This document shows, one piece after another, positions 17,192 to 24,617 of a DNA stretch of 64,000 nucleotides. The notes beneath the pieces were generated by a model. That model searched no databases. It was not told the DNA's origin and saw nothing but the letters and a program-made list of their open reading frames with translations. The stretch lies in NCBI GenBank assembly GCA_043743785.1, contig JAYTVW010000001.1, forward strand, positions 13,498 through 77,497, given 5' to 3'. A program made the translations under genes and the position numbers. Every line of letters starts with the position of its first letter. Positions within the stretch are counted from its first letter, which is position 1. This stretch comes from JAQTNA01 sp043743785. Lineage in GTDB: Bacteria; Pseudomonadota; Gammaproteobacteria; Burkholderiales; Rhodocyclaceae.

Positions 17192-18139
17192 TCAGGCGGT
17201 GACGGGAACGGTGTCGGCGTCCGCCAGGGAGCGGTGCAGATCCCGGTTGTCCAGTTCCGCCGCCCAGCCCCCCAGGGTCGCGTCGTAGCGATCCATGACC
17301 TCCGCCAGGGCCTGACCCACCCGCCGCAGCCGGTCGCCGTAGAGGGTCGAGATGGTGCGCAGGGCCTGCTGCTGCCGGGCCTCGTCCTCCGGGCAGGTGA
17401 AGTCGTCCTGCAGGACAGCATCATTGAACGACAGCATGCGGGCGCAGGATTCGTCCAGGATGTCGAAGTGGGCCGACAGTTCCGTCTTGTAGTCCTTCAG
17501 CTTCTGGTCGAAGGGCGCCGTCACCAGGTTGGTGCGGAACATGTCGGTCGATAGTTCGTCGATCTTGGCGTTCTTGTCGGCCAGCAGCTTGTCCTTGGCT
17601 TCGGCGCCATGCTTCGCCTCCCGTAGCGCGGCCCGAAGCTGTGAGACCGGCATGCGATCCACGTCGTCCAGGGTCAGGCCGGCGATGGAGCCGCCGTCAG
17701 AAAGTTCCTTGATCTGCTCATCGTCAAGAACAAGCAATTCAATTACTTTGCTTTTGCTCTTAATGCTATCTATCAACTGATGCGCCGACGTCGGCGTATT
17801 TGTAAGCCTTGCCGTCACCTGCATCATGGTTTGGGCCGTACGCGGCGCTATACCGATGGACTCCAGGCAAATCAGCCAGTCTCCTTGCACTTCCGCCTCT
17901 TTCATCACCATCAGGCAGCGGCCGAGTTCCATCATTTCATCGGCACTGCGGCTCATGTGGTAGCGGGCCTTGTCGATATAGCGGCTGCGGTCGTAGGACA
18001 GGCCGTCGCCGAACTGCTCCAGCACCTTGGCCAGATTGGTGCCGTAAGTGGTTGCGGCCTGAGCCGCATCGAGCACGGCGGCTTCATTCACCACTGGGAC
18101 CACGGCGGTGTTGGTCGTGTTGTTGGGTTTGCGGGCCAT
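17192..18139 (-). CDS. DUF3102-type phage protein
   Basis: 315 residues. Residues about 40-125 (DRSRYIDKARYHMSRSADEMMELGRCLMVMKEAEVQGDW, quoted here only in part: RCLMVMKEAEVQGDW, IAPRTAQTMMQVTARL) match the DUF3102 pattern of a helical domain followed by a HTH-like segment. The C-terminal half is coiled-coil rich. It is located between the regulators and transposase A. A role in transcription or partition-like DNA binding is possible. Confidence 0.8.
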   Translation of the reverse strand: MARKPNNTTNTAVVPVVNEAAVLDAAQAATTYGTNLAKVLEQFGDGLSYDRSRYIDKARYHMSRSADEMMELGRCLMVMKEAEVQGDWLICLESIGIAPRTAQTMMQVTARLTNTPTSAHQLIDSIKSKSKVIELLVLDDEQIKELSDGGSIAGLTLDDVDRMPVSQLRAALREAKHGAEAKDKLLADKNAKIDELSTDMFRTNLVTAPFDQKLKDYKTELSAHFDILDESCARMLSFNDAVLQDDFTCPEDEARQQQALRTISTLYGDRLRRVGQALAEVMDRYDATLGGWAAELDNRDLHRSLADADTVPVTA

Positions 18140-18445
18140 TTAGGGCTCCCTGGAAAAACGTTGATCGACTTCGGCCAGGCGGCTTTTCGCCCGGGCGATA
18201 TTGGTTTGGTAGGCCAGGCTGATCTGCACCAGCTTTGGCCCCAGGCGCCAGCGGCCCGTCTCCTCGATCTGCTCGGCCACACCGGATTCCTTCAGGTTGA
18301 AGAGGTCGCGGGTCGTGGTAGCTGGATTCACCTGCAGGGCCTTGGCGATCTCCCCCGGCGCCAGGCCGTGGAACTCATTGCCGGCCAGGAGCAGCAGCAG
18401 GCGCACCAGCCGCTGTTGGGATTCGTTGCTGTAGTCGCTGTCCAT
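18140..18445 (-). CDS. Small winged-helix regulator (IclR-type HTH)
   Basis: 101 residues, consisting of little more than one HTH: LLLLLAGNEFHGLAPGEIAKAL, NPATTTRDLFNLKESGVAEQ, then a wing (TGRWRLGPKLVQIS). This matches the DNA-binding half of IclR-type proteins with no effector domain. The stop is directly followed by DUF3102 (no gap). It may be an early-operon switch. Confidence 0.78.
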   Translation of the reverse strand: MDSDYSNESQQRLVRLLLLLAGNEFHGLAPGEIAKALQVNPATTTRDLFNLKESGVAEQIEETGRWRLGPKLVQISLAYQTNIARAKSRLAEVDQRFSREP

Positions 18446-18446
18446 G

Positions 18447-18908
18447 TCAGAACTCCAGTTCCGGTTGGTCGGACTTCTTCACCTGTTCCCGCTCGAAGGC
18501 CAGGGCCTCCAGGCCGGCGGACAGGGCCGCAATCGCCTCGTCCTTGGTGGCCGTGCCCTGCATGTAGCCCAGCAGAACCCCCACCGAGGTATGCAGCACG
18601 CCCTGCAGGGCCTGGATGTCCGCCGGGCCGGACAGGCGCCCGGTCGGCAGCGGGATGAACAGGCCCCCGGCCTGGATCGCCAAGAAGCGGATCACCGACT
18701 TGCCCCCCGTCACATGGAACCAGCCCGCCAGCTGGTTCGCCGGCATGGTGCATTCCTCCATGCGCTTGTAGAGCGTGGCCGGGGTGCTGGCCATGATGTC
18801 CGCCAGGCGTTCCACGGAGAGGCGCTTCTCCCGGATGGCCGTGCCCTTGTCGTTTTCGAACGACGCTTTCAGGCTGCTGGCGATGGCATGGGAATTTCGT
18901 GATGTCAT
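18447..18908 (-). CDS. Putative phage regulatory protein (CII/YmfL-like)
   Basis: 153 residues. KRLSVERLADIMASTPATLYKRMEE looks like a helix-turn-helix, followed by QLAGWFHVTGGKSVIRFLA, a pattern seen in YmfL/CII-type regulators of lambdoid elements. The C-terminal half is helical. One base separates it from the next gene. It is transcribed away from the Zn-ribbon gene at 19017; the 108-bp gap holds a palindrome. Confidence 0.6.
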   Translation of the reverse strand: MTSRNSHAIASSLKASFENDKGTAIREKRLSVERLADIMASTPATLYKRMEECTMPANQLAGWFHVTGGKSVIRFLAIQAGGLFIPLPTGRLSGPADIQALQGVLHTSVGVLLGYMQGTATKDEAIAALSAGLEALAFEREQVKKSDQPELEF

Positions 18909-18959
18909 TGGAAAACCTCGTTTACCGGTTGTTCTGAAAACTCATACTTTTGGAATAGA

Positions 18960-18974
18960 TGAAAAGGCTTTTCA
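18960..18974. promoter_or_regulatory. 15-bp palindrome in a divergent intergenic region
   Basis: TGAAAAG-G-CTTTTCA, perfect 7-bp arms, between the divergent genes at 18908 (minus) and 19017 (plus). A regulator binding site is likely; which regulator is unknown. Confidence 0.55.
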
Positions 18975-19016
18975 CGGGCGTAAAATCCGGGGCGTCAAAG
19001 AACCGAGGAGATGGCT

Positions 19017-19436
19017 ATGAGCGCCAATGTCTTTCAGGTGGTCTATCGCTGCATTTCCTGCGCGAAAGATACGGATGTGCTCGTTACCAGTTCTCAAGCG
19101 GGTGAAGTTCCGCTACCTCGGGATTACAAGCATTTCCGCTGTCCCCATTGCGGCGGAGCGTGCGCACCGGTGGCCTGGCTGGACAATGTCCGGGAGAAAG
19201 GCGCAGAGGAGTTCTGGAAGCTTTTTTATGAACGCTGGTCGAACTGCCCGAATGCGCAGGCCTGCTCGACGCACGGCCAGTACGCAGAAGATTGCGAGAA
19301 TGGGCAGGTGATGCAGAAGTGTTTTGTGGCCCTGCATAAGGAAATTGGACTTGCAGCGCACTGGATCCGGCAAGCGGCTGAACGAGCACCAGGTCGCCGG
19401 GCAAAACGCCCGGTACCGAATAGCGCAGCCCCTTGA
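19017..19436 (+). CDS. Zinc-ribbon protein inserted antisense in the early region
   Basis: 139 residues. CISC and CPHC pairs (about residues 10-50) form a zinc ribbon, and more Cys/His follow (CPNAQACSTHGQYAEDC). GAGGAG ends six bases before ATG 19017. It is the only plus-strand gene between 8.9 and 20.0 kb. Its last 20 or so codons read antisense through a transposase-like fragment, so the C-terminus looks acquired by recombination. Function unknown; a lysogeny-expressed cargo gene is plausible. Confidence 0.6.
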   Translation: MSANVFQVVYRCISCAKDTDVLVTSSQAGEVPLPRDYKHFRCPHCGGACAPVAWLDNVREKGAEEFWKLFYERWSNCPNAQACSTHGQYAEDCENGQVMQKCFVALHKEIGLAAHWIRQAAERAPGRRAKRPVPNSAAP

Positions 19437-19596
19437 ACGTGATGGTCATGTCGGCTAAAACACGGCGCGGTTCCGGCGGGCGGGCCAGGCTCGTGAGTTC
19501 GGCGGCAGTGGCGGCGCTCATCGGGGCCTTGCCGTTGGCACGGGCAAAGCTTTCGCCAATGATCGGGCGATAGAGGGGGAATCCGGAGGTATTCAT
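19084..19596 (-). pseudogene. Truncated Mu-transposase C-terminal-domain-like fragment
   Basis: Starts at ATG 19596 (GGAG upstream). The first 85 or so residues look real: a linker, then MTITFKGLRYSVPGVLPGDLVLV, which resembles the beta-barrel found after the catalytic domain in Mu-type transposases. Beyond about 19350 the frame runs antisense through the Zn-ribbon gene and loses protein character. I read it as a gene broken by insertion of that gene. Alternatively a short DNA-binding protein with a new tail. Confidence 0.45.
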
Positions 19597-19597
19597 A

Positions 19598-19738
19598 TCA
19601 GGCTCCAAGGCAGAAAACGTTTTTGGCGCGGTAGCCGTCGGACGTCCAGACGTCCAGGGCCGCGAGTTGAAAGTCGAGCGCCAGGTCGGACCAGTCGGCG
19701 GTCTGCTCGGCGAGAAAGGTGATGGGCGGGGTACGCAT
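19598..19738 (-). CDS. 46-residue early-operon protein, unknown
   Basis: Short ORF from ATG 19738 (GAGG upstream) ending TGA 19598, one base before the next start region. It lies between the gp16-like gene and the transposase-like fragment with tight spacing. It has an acidic, Leu/Trp-containing helix (WSDLALDFQLAALDVW). No family recognised; its position in the operon is the main support. Confidence 0.5.
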   Translation of the reverse strand: MRTPPITFLAEQTADWSDLALDFQLAALDVWTSDGYRAKNVFCLGA

Positions 19739-19746
19739 GGTCAGCC

Positions 19747-19950
19747 TCACGCGGCGAGTTGTTCGGGGGCGGGCTTGAGGCCCAGGGCGACGGCGGCTTG
19801 ATGGGCCTGGCCACGGTGGCCTTTGGCCCGGCCCCGTAGCAGATCGCGGGCCGCTTGGTAATTGATGTTTTTCTCTGCGCAGAACAGGCGCAGATTGATG
19901 CCGAGGGCACGTAACTCGGCATGCTTTTTCTGAAGGTCGGATTGGGTCAT
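19747..19950 (-). CDS. BcepMu gp16-like small DNA-binding protein
   Basis: 67 residues. LRALGINLRLFCAEKNINY-QAARDLLRGRAKGHRG followed by AHQAAVALGLK is the pattern of the BcepMu gp16 family of phage-associated DNA-binding proteins (HTH). It is the first gene of the leftward early operon, where Mu places ner, and probably plays the Ner-like role of repressing the divergent promoters. ATG 19950 is the start consistent with the family; the frame upstream runs into the promoter. Confidence 0.78.
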   Translation of the reverse strand: MTQSDLQKKHAELRALGINLRLFCAEKNINYQAARDLLRGRAKGHRGQAHQAAVALGLKPAPEQLAA

Positions 19951-20002
19951 GGTCTGCCCTCTGTTGTGGATAAAACAGGCGTTTCGTTTGTTGATGTGGT
20001 GA

Positions 20003-20031
20003 ATTATGGTAACGATTTCGTTACCTGTCAA
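20003..20031 (-). promoter_or_regulatory. Early leftward promoter with embedded operator
   Basis: On the minus strand: -35 TTGACA (20031-20026, perfect), 17-bp spacer, -10 CATAAT (20008-20003, 5 of 6). The 18-bp palindrome GGTAACGA-TT-TCGTTACC (20008-20025) fills the spacer and touches the -10 box. A repressor bound there would block RNA polymerase directly. It lies 52 bp upstream of the gp16-like start and 21 bp upstream of the repressor start. Confidence 0.78.
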
Positions 20032-20052
20032 TGTGTTTGTGGAGATATTTTC

Positions 20053-20493
20053 GTGACCATCGGCGACAGGCTGAAAGAGGAACGCCAGCGGCTGGGAGTA
20101 AACCAGACGGATATGGCCGCGTTGGCTGGTACAACTAAGAAGAGTCAGATTGATTACGAGAAGGGAATTTCATTCCCGAATGCCTCGTACTTGGCGGCCA
20201 TTGCCGGGGCTGGCGCCGACGTGCGTTACATCGTCACAGGAGACCGGGATGCTCCTGCGCCCCCTCCGCCGTTGTCAGCCGAGGAGCAGCTCCTCCTGAA
20301 CGGTTTTCGCGCGCTCGACGCCGCCACCAGGAGGCGGATGCTGGCCTTTGTGTTCGGTGGGGAGTCGGCCACCTCAGGGGGGCAGTCGCAGAGTCAGACC
20401 ATTCATGGCGATGTTGGCCAGCAGATCAGGGTTGAGGGAAATCTGGACCAGAGCGGTGTCAGTTTCTCGGTGGGCGGAAAGCGGAAGAGATGA
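20053..20493 (+). CDS. Cro/CI-type (XRE) phage repressor
   Basis: 146 residues from GTG 20053, with GGAG nine bases upstream. The N-terminal XRE helix-turn-helix reads IGDRLKEERQRLGVNQTDMAALAGTTKKSQIDYEKG and is cut here as two known blocks (RLKEERQRLGVNQTDMAAL; SQIDYEKGISFPNASYLAAI). No LexA-type peptidase motif is visible. The C-terminus is Gly/Gln-rich with IHGDVGQQIRVEGN. It is the likely lysogeny repressor, reading away from the early promoter. Its stop overlaps the next start (ATGA). Confidence 0.85.
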   Translation: MTIGDRLKEERQRLGVNQTDMAALAGTTKKSQIDYEKGISFPNASYLAAIAGAGADVRYIVTGDRDAPAPPPPLSAEEQLLLNGFRALDAATRRRMLAFVFGGESATSGGQSQSQTIHGDVGQQIRVEGNLDQSGVSFSVGGKRKR

Positions 20494-21224
20494 CCCAGGC
20501 ACAAGCAATTCACGGCGGAGCCGGGCAGGTCATCCAGGCTGAGACGTTCATCCAAAATAGTCATGGCCGCCCCCTGATGCCTCATGAACGCATTGATTTA
20601 AACCGGGCGGTGAAGCGCATTGAAGATCAAGGTGGCGACCCGACCTGGAAGACCTGGCAGTTTTTGCACCAAGCGATTGAGGTCAAAAACATCGAAGACA
20701 TGCGCATTGACCATTTGGGTGCGGCCCTGGCGTTGCTTGCGCTATTGCTTCAGGTCGCGACATTGAAGGGTGGGGAACGGGACGATGCATCGGGTCGCTT
20801 GGAGGTTGAACTGGACAGCCTCAGGCAACGACTTGTAGATGAATCTTCGGCCAAGCAAAGCTTGCTCAAGCGCCATGAGATGGTGGTTGCAGCGGCAGAG
20901 AAGCATGAAAAGGCCGCAACGACTTTGACCTATCGCCTGCAGCAGGTGCAGTCGGATTTGACGACGGCCCGAAAGCGCGTGGGTTGGCTGCGCCCTCTGT
21001 TCTGGATGTCGTTGGTGACCGCATTGGTTGGCGGATTCGTTGCGTATAGTCAGTGGCAACACGCCCAGGAGTCGGACTCACGCCTGACCATTTGCGCTTT
21101 CGAAGGCAAGGGCTACGGGATAGGTAGCATCCTCAACAGCACGCCGCCTCGGGAGTGTGTCAGGGCCGGCGACGGCCAGATGGCCTGGGTAGCTGCCAAC
21201 GCCAAAGCAAAGCGGTCGAGATAG
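20490..21224 (+). CDS. Coiled-coil single-pass membrane protein coupled to the repressor
   Basis: 244 residues, overlapping the repressor by four bases. Begins with QAIHGGAGQVIQAE, echoing the repressor tail IHGDVGQQIRVE. Residues about 90-170 are a coiled coil; a transmembrane helix (LFWMSLVTALVGGFVAYSQW) follows at about 172-192, then a short, Cys-containing segment, likely periplasmic. I recognise no family. Translational coupling implies it is made in lysogens; a superinfection-exclusion or sensing role is possible but unproven. Confidence 0.7.
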   Translation: MTQAQAIHGGAGQVIQAETFIQNSHGRPLMPHERIDLNRAVKRIEDQGGDPTWKTWQFLHQAIEVKNIEDMRIDHLGAALALLALLLQVATLKGGERDDASGRLEVELDSLRQRLVDESSAKQSLLKRHEMVVAAAEKHEKAATTLTYRLQQVQSDLTTARKRVGWLRPLFWMSLVTALVGGFVAYSQWQHAQESDSRLTICAFEGKGYGIGSILNSTPPRECVRAGDGQMAWVAANAKAKRSR

Positions 21225-21279
21225 GTGATGCTTTACAGGAAGCAAATTCAACGCGGGCGGGAGCCTGCAAGGGGAGGGT

Positions 21280-21693
21280 ATGAAAGGCGTTCCAGTTCTG
21301 GCGATCGCGATTTTATTAGGCATCGCGTTATCCGGCTGCGACTCTAAGCAGACTGAGCTGCAAGTCGCCGAAGCACGCCTGGAGACGCTTAAAGCCGAGA
21401 TAGCTGCGAAACATCGCCTCCAGGAAGAGCAAGACCAGCGCGACGCGCCGTTCGGCTCGAAGCTCAATATCGATTCCTTGAGCAAGGCGGAAAAAAAGCG
21501 CCTTTGTGGGGACGAATACCACCGCATCGCCATCGGCTGGCCGATCAAGAAAGCGCTGGCCTGCTCAGGTGACAATTTCCGATTGGCCAGCGAAGCCGGA
21601 AACTCGATCCGCATCTGGCAGGACTGTGATCGTAATTTCGGTTGCCTCACCATCGGAGAAAGCGATGGACGGGTATCGAACTGGAACAGATAG
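21280..21693 (+). CDS. Prophage lipoprotein, unknown
   Basis: 137 residues. Signal peptide with lipobox LSGC (MKGVPVLAIAILLGIA-LSGC), a short heptad-like helix (LQVAEARLETLKAEIAAKHR), then a compact domain with four cysteines. GGGGAGGGT precedes the start. Lies in the cassette between repressor and lysis genes, so probably expressed in lysogens. Candidate surface-exclusion factor. Confidence 0.7.
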   Translation: MKGVPVLAIAILLGIALSGCDSKQTELQVAEARLETLKAEIAAKHRLQEEQDQRDAPFGSKLNIDSLSKAEKKRLCGDEYHRIAIGWPIKKALACSGDNFRLASEAGNSIRIWQDCDRNFGCLTIGESDGRVSNWNR

Positions 21694-21815
21694 ACGCCAC
21701 GGACAAAGCCCTTCGGATCGGACTGCTGTCGGCCCGGAGCGGCTGTTCAGCGGATCAAATGAGTCAGCCTACGGCGTGACGAACAAGCAAAATTTATTGA
21801 TTTCAGGATGCTAGA

Positions 21816-22658
21816 ATGACCCGATACACGGAGCACCCCATGACCCAGATCGACGTTTTTCACCGCGAGGAAGATATCCCCAGCTTCGAAAGCTTTGGGC
21901 GGGAGAACGGCTTTCGCCATTGGCTAGGGTCTGAGCTGGCCCACATGCTCGGCTACGGTGATCTGGACGCGACACGCAAGGCCATCAACAAGGCCATGAC
22001 GGTGTGCATGACCCTGAATATCCCGGTGATCGACAATTTTCAGCAAATCGAAACCGCGGAGGATCGGCATGACTTCAAACTCTCCCGCTTCGCCTGCTAC
22101 CTGACGGTGATGAACGGCGACCCGCGCAACGAGAAGGTAGCGCGGGCACAAGCCTATTTTGTCGGACTTGCCGAGGCATTCAGCCAATACCTACAGGAGG
22201 CCGAAGGGGTTGAGCGGGTTCTCATTCGAGGGGAAGTCTCGGAGCATGAAAAATCCCTCTCTGGCATCGCGCATCAACATGGGGTGGAGAATTACGCATT
22301 CTTCCAGAATGCGGGATACCGGGGCATGTACAACATGAACCTCGCCGCCCTCAAGGTCCACAAGGGTCTGAAGACTCCGGGCAGCCTTCTGGATTTCATG
22401 GGCAAGGAAGAGTTGGCGGCCAATCTCTTCCGCGTCACCCAGACCGAAGCGAAGATTCGCAAAGATCGGATCATGGGACAAAAGCCTTTGGAAAACGTGG
22501 CGGAGGCTGTGGGCCAGACGGTGCGTAAAACGATGATTGAGATCAGCGGAAACCGCCCTGAAAGGTTGCCGTTGCATCAGGACATCCGCGAAGTCAGGAA
22601 GGGCATCAAGAAGACTGAGAAGGAACTAGCCAAGCTCGATAAGCCGGGGAAGAAATAG
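21816..22658 (+). CDS. DinD/BRO-N-type protein
   Basis: 280 residues. FESFGRENGFRHWLGSELAHMLGYGD followed by a HDFKLSRFACYLTVMNGDP motif matches DNA-damage-inducible protein D and the BRO-N domain found in phage antirepressors (block quoted only in part: LSRFACYLTVMNGDP). The central part (GIAHQHGVENYAFFQNAGYRGMY) is also DinD-like. Starts considered: ATG 21816 and ATG 21840, both with a plausible ribosome site. It could act as an antirepressor or RecA modulator. It ends 21 bp before a terminator. Confidence 0.82.
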   Translation: MTRYTEHPMTQIDVFHREEDIPSFESFGRENGFRHWLGSELAHMLGYGDLDATRKAINKAMTVCMTLNIPVIDNFQQIETAEDRHDFKLSRFACYLTVMNGDPRNEKVARAQAYFVGLAEAFSQYLQEAEGVERVLIRGEVSEHEKSLSGIAHQHGVENYAFFQNAGYRGMYNMNLAALKVHKGLKTPGSLLDFMGKEELAANLFRVTQTEAKIRKDRIMGQKPLENVAEAVGQTVRKTMIEISGNRPERLPLHQDIREVRKGIKKTEKELAKLDKPGKK

Positions 22659-22678
22659 ATTGAAGTATTAACAGCTGA

Positions 22679-22708
22679 GGGGTCGGAGTTTCCGGCCCCT
22701 TGTTTTTT
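22679..22708 (+). terminator. Rho-independent terminator after the DinD-like gene
   Basis: GGGGTCGG-AGTTT-CCGGCCCC stem (one G-T pair) followed by TTGTTTTTT. It separates the lysogeny cassette from late unit 1, whose motif begins two bases later. Confidence 0.88.
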
Positions 22709-22709
22709 C

Positions 22710-22751
22710 AAAACCTAAAACCCTTTAATCGGCCGGGTTCCCGCGCGCGCG
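22710..22751 (+). promoter_or_regulatory. Late-unit motif 1 (TAAA-N4-TTTAATCG + CGCGCGCG)
   Basis: AAAACCTAAAACCCTTTAATCG, given here in parts as CCTAAAACCC and TTTAATCG (22710-22731), then ten bases and a CGCGCGCG run (22742-22751). It is 14 bp upstream of the amidase start. Similar sites at 30110, 35659 and 38647 precede the other late units. The TAAA/TTTA dyad resembles the idea of a Mor/C binding site. Confidence 0.72.
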
Positions 22752-22764
22752 TAGGCTGCGTGCC

Positions 22765-23337
22765 ATGGAACTCCTACTGCCCCGCCGGCTTACCGCGCCC
22801 CTCTTCCGGGGCGAGAATCGCGTCGTCGATCTCGCCGTCCTCCACTGCGCCGCCACGCCCAACGGGCGGGACTTCTTTGAAGGCGAGTTGGGGAAGCCCA
22901 ACTTCCTCACTCCCATCGAACGCCTGGATGCCATGCACCAGGCACGCGGCTTCAAGCGCCAGCCGGCCTGGCGCAGCCGCTTCAATCCGTCCCTCACGTC
23001 CATCGGCTACCACTACCTGATCTACCTGGACGGGACGGTGGTCACTGGCCGTCACCTCTCTGAGATCGGCGCCCACGCCGAAGGCTGGAACAGCCAGTCG
23101 GTCGGCGTGTGCATGCTCGGCACCGATGCCTTCACCCTCAAGCAGTGGGATAGCCTCGCCTACCTGGTCGGCAAGCTGGAAGCCGCCTACGCATCCGGCC
23201 CCAACGGTCGCCTGTGGATCCGGGGCCACCGCGATCTGCCGGACGTGCACAAGGAATGCCCCGGCTACTCGGTGGACGCCTGGCTGGCTGGTGGCAGGAA
23301 ACCCCTCGCAGGACACATCCAGGAGTCAATCAAATGA
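22765..23337 (+). CDS. N-acetylmuramoyl-L-alanine amidase (T7-lysozyme type endolysin)
   Basis: 190 residues. Amidase_2/T7 lysozyme fold with zinc ligands His in LAVLHCAAT, His in GAHAEGWN and Cys in HKECPGY; GYHYLIYLDG is the conserved strand. It cuts the amide bond between peptide stem and MurNAc at lysis. No signal peptide, so export would need the holin. First gene of late unit 1. Confidence 0.92.
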   Translation: MELLLPRRLTAPLFRGENRVVDLAVLHCAATPNGRDFFEGELGKPNFLTPIERLDAMHQARGFKRQPAWRSRFNPSLTSIGYHYLIYLDGTVVTGRHLSEIGAHAEGWNSQSVGVCMLGTDAFTLKQWDSLAYLVGKLEAAYASGPNGRLWIRGHRDLPDVHKECPGYSVDAWLAGGRKPLAGHIQESIK

Positions 23338-23510
23338 CGAAGGATGAATTTGATTTTCAAACGTGGTTCGACAACCTGGCGGCACTTGTCCTGGATATGA
23401 CCGGGGTTGAATTCCGTGACGAGGACTCGGTGCGCGATGGCTACGAGACTGGGAAGAACATGTTTGATGTAGCGGACAGCATCGCCGCTGAATATGGGGA
23501 GGGCGAGTAA
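23334..23510 (+). CDS. Small acidic lysis-module protein, unknown
   Basis: 58 residues starting at ATG 23334 (overlaps the amidase stop, ATGA). Acidic with Trp/Phe-rich helix (FDFQTWFDNLAALVL). Immediately upstream of the holin. No family recognised. Confidence 0.55.
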   Translation: MTKDEFDFQTWFDNLAALVLDMTGVEFRDEDSVRDGYETGKNMFDVADSIAAEYGEGE

Positions 23511-23708
23511 ATGGCTGACAAAAAGCCCTGGTGGAAGTCCCGCACCATGATCGTGAATGCCCTGGCTGCTGCCCTGGTGGCGCTGGAAGCGAACACCGGC
23601 CTGCTGCAGCCGCTCCTGCCTATGAATTTCTACGCCGTCCTGGCGGCCCTGCTGCCGGTCGTTAATGCGGCCCTGCGCGTCATCACCACTACGGGCGTCA
23701 GTCTGTAA
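23511..23708 (+). CDS. Holin-like small membrane protein
   Basis: 65 residues beginning directly after the previous stop. Two hydrophobic helices (MIVNALAAALVALEANTG; FYAVLAALLPVVNAALRV) with a basic N-terminus (KKPWWKSR), the layout of a class II holin. Located between endolysin and spanin genes. Confidence 0.8.
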   Translation: MADKKPWWKSRTMIVNALAAALVALEANTGLLQPLLPMNFYAVLAALLPVVNAALRVITTTGVSL

Positions 23709-23730
23709 ATCCCCACCTCGGAAAACGAAA

Positions 23731-24099
23731 ATGACCAACCAGTCTATTGAGCAAGAAATTCTGGAAAAAGGCCTGACCGCACCTCGGGTGACGCCCGCTG
23801 ACATTGAAGCGAACATTGTCCACCAGCACTTCTTCACCGCAGCAGAAGGTGTTTGCGGCGCAGATCACCCGGGCGACCTCTTGTGCGGCGGAGAGAGCCT
23901 GATATTGCTGACGTTCTGCGTCCTGATCCTGCGCAACGGCTTCACCGTCACCGGCGAGTCCGCCTGCGCCAGTCCGGAGAACTTCAACGCCGAGATTGGC
24001 CGCAAGATCGCCCGGCAGAACGCGGTGGAAAAAATGTGGCCGCTGATGGGCTACGCGCTGCGGGATCGCCTTGCTGCCATGCGTGCGGAGCAGTCATGA
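23731..24099 (+). CDS. N4 gp49 / Sf6 gp66-family phage protein
   Basis: 122 residues. TPADIEANIVHQHFFTAAEG and LLTFCVLILRNGFTVTGESA and the C-terminal FNAEIGRKIARQNAVEKMWPL (abbreviated here to its recognisable core IGRKIARQNAVEKMWPL) form the family signature; common in phage lysis and late regions. Function unknown, often annotated near endolysins. The stop overlaps the i-spanin start. Confidence 0.85.
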   Translation: MTNQSIEQEILEKGLTAPRVTPADIEANIVHQHFFTAAEGVCGADHPGDLLCGGESLILLTFCVLILRNGFTVTGESACASPENFNAEIGRKIARQNAVEKMWPLMGYALRDRLAAMRAEQS

Positions 24100-24617
24100 A
24101 TCCGCTCGGGACGCTGCGCACCGCAATCATTGCCCTGGCGATCGGCGCCCTGCTGGGTGGCTTTGGCGGCTACCGCCTGGCCGCCGGAAACTGTGCCCGC
24201 GTCGAACTCAAGACTGCCGTGGCCACCCAGGCCGCTGCCGTCGTCACCAGCCAGGCCGCCACCACGGCTTCTGAGGCCGGCGCCGCCGCATCCGCCCGGG
24301 TAGAAGCCGACCTGACCCCCATTACCCGTGAGGTGATCCGCTATGTTGAAACCCATCCTGCTGCTCCTGATTGCCGTCTCGATCCTGACGGCCTGCAGCT
24401 CTGGTCCGCCGCCAATGCCGGCCGTCTTGCCCAGCCTGCCAGCGGCGGACATGCAGCCGGCCCCGGAACTGCCTCCGCCGGCCTCGGGCAGCCTGCCGGA
24501 CCTGCTGACGAATCACGTGGACGCGATGCTGGCCTATCACCAGCTGGCGCAACACCAGGCCAACCTGGTGCGCTGGCTGCGCCAGGTGTGGCCGACGCTG
24601 GAGGGCCGGTCCGGTGA
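24096..24617 (+). CDS. Rz: Rz-like inner-membrane spanin
   Basis: 173 residues. N-terminal signal-anchor (LRTAIIALAIGALLGGFGGY), then an Ala-rich helix; the block VIRYVETHPAAPDCRLDPDG is the typical Rz C-terminal pattern. The end of the frame overlaps Rz1 almost completely and is low-complexity, so the functional part may finish near residue 95. Fuses inner and outer membranes with Rz1 at lysis. Confidence 0.82.
   Translation: MNPLGTLRTAIIALAIGALLGGFGGYRLAAGNCARVELKTAVATQAAAVVTSQAATTASEAGAAASARVEADLTPITREVIRYVETHPAAPDCRLDPDGLQLWSAANAGRLAQPASGGHAAGPGTASAGLGQPAGPADESRGRDAGLSPAGATPGQPGALAAPGVADAGGPVR

Noticed and set aside
19747..20031. Long version of the gp16-like gene starting upstream of 19950
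   Set aside because: It would include the early promoter and operator; ATG 19950 fits the family length.
22741..22751. CG-tract as Z-DNA or methylation island
   Set aside because: Too short to claim alone; its constant place next to the TAAA/TTTA dyad makes a promoter element more likely.
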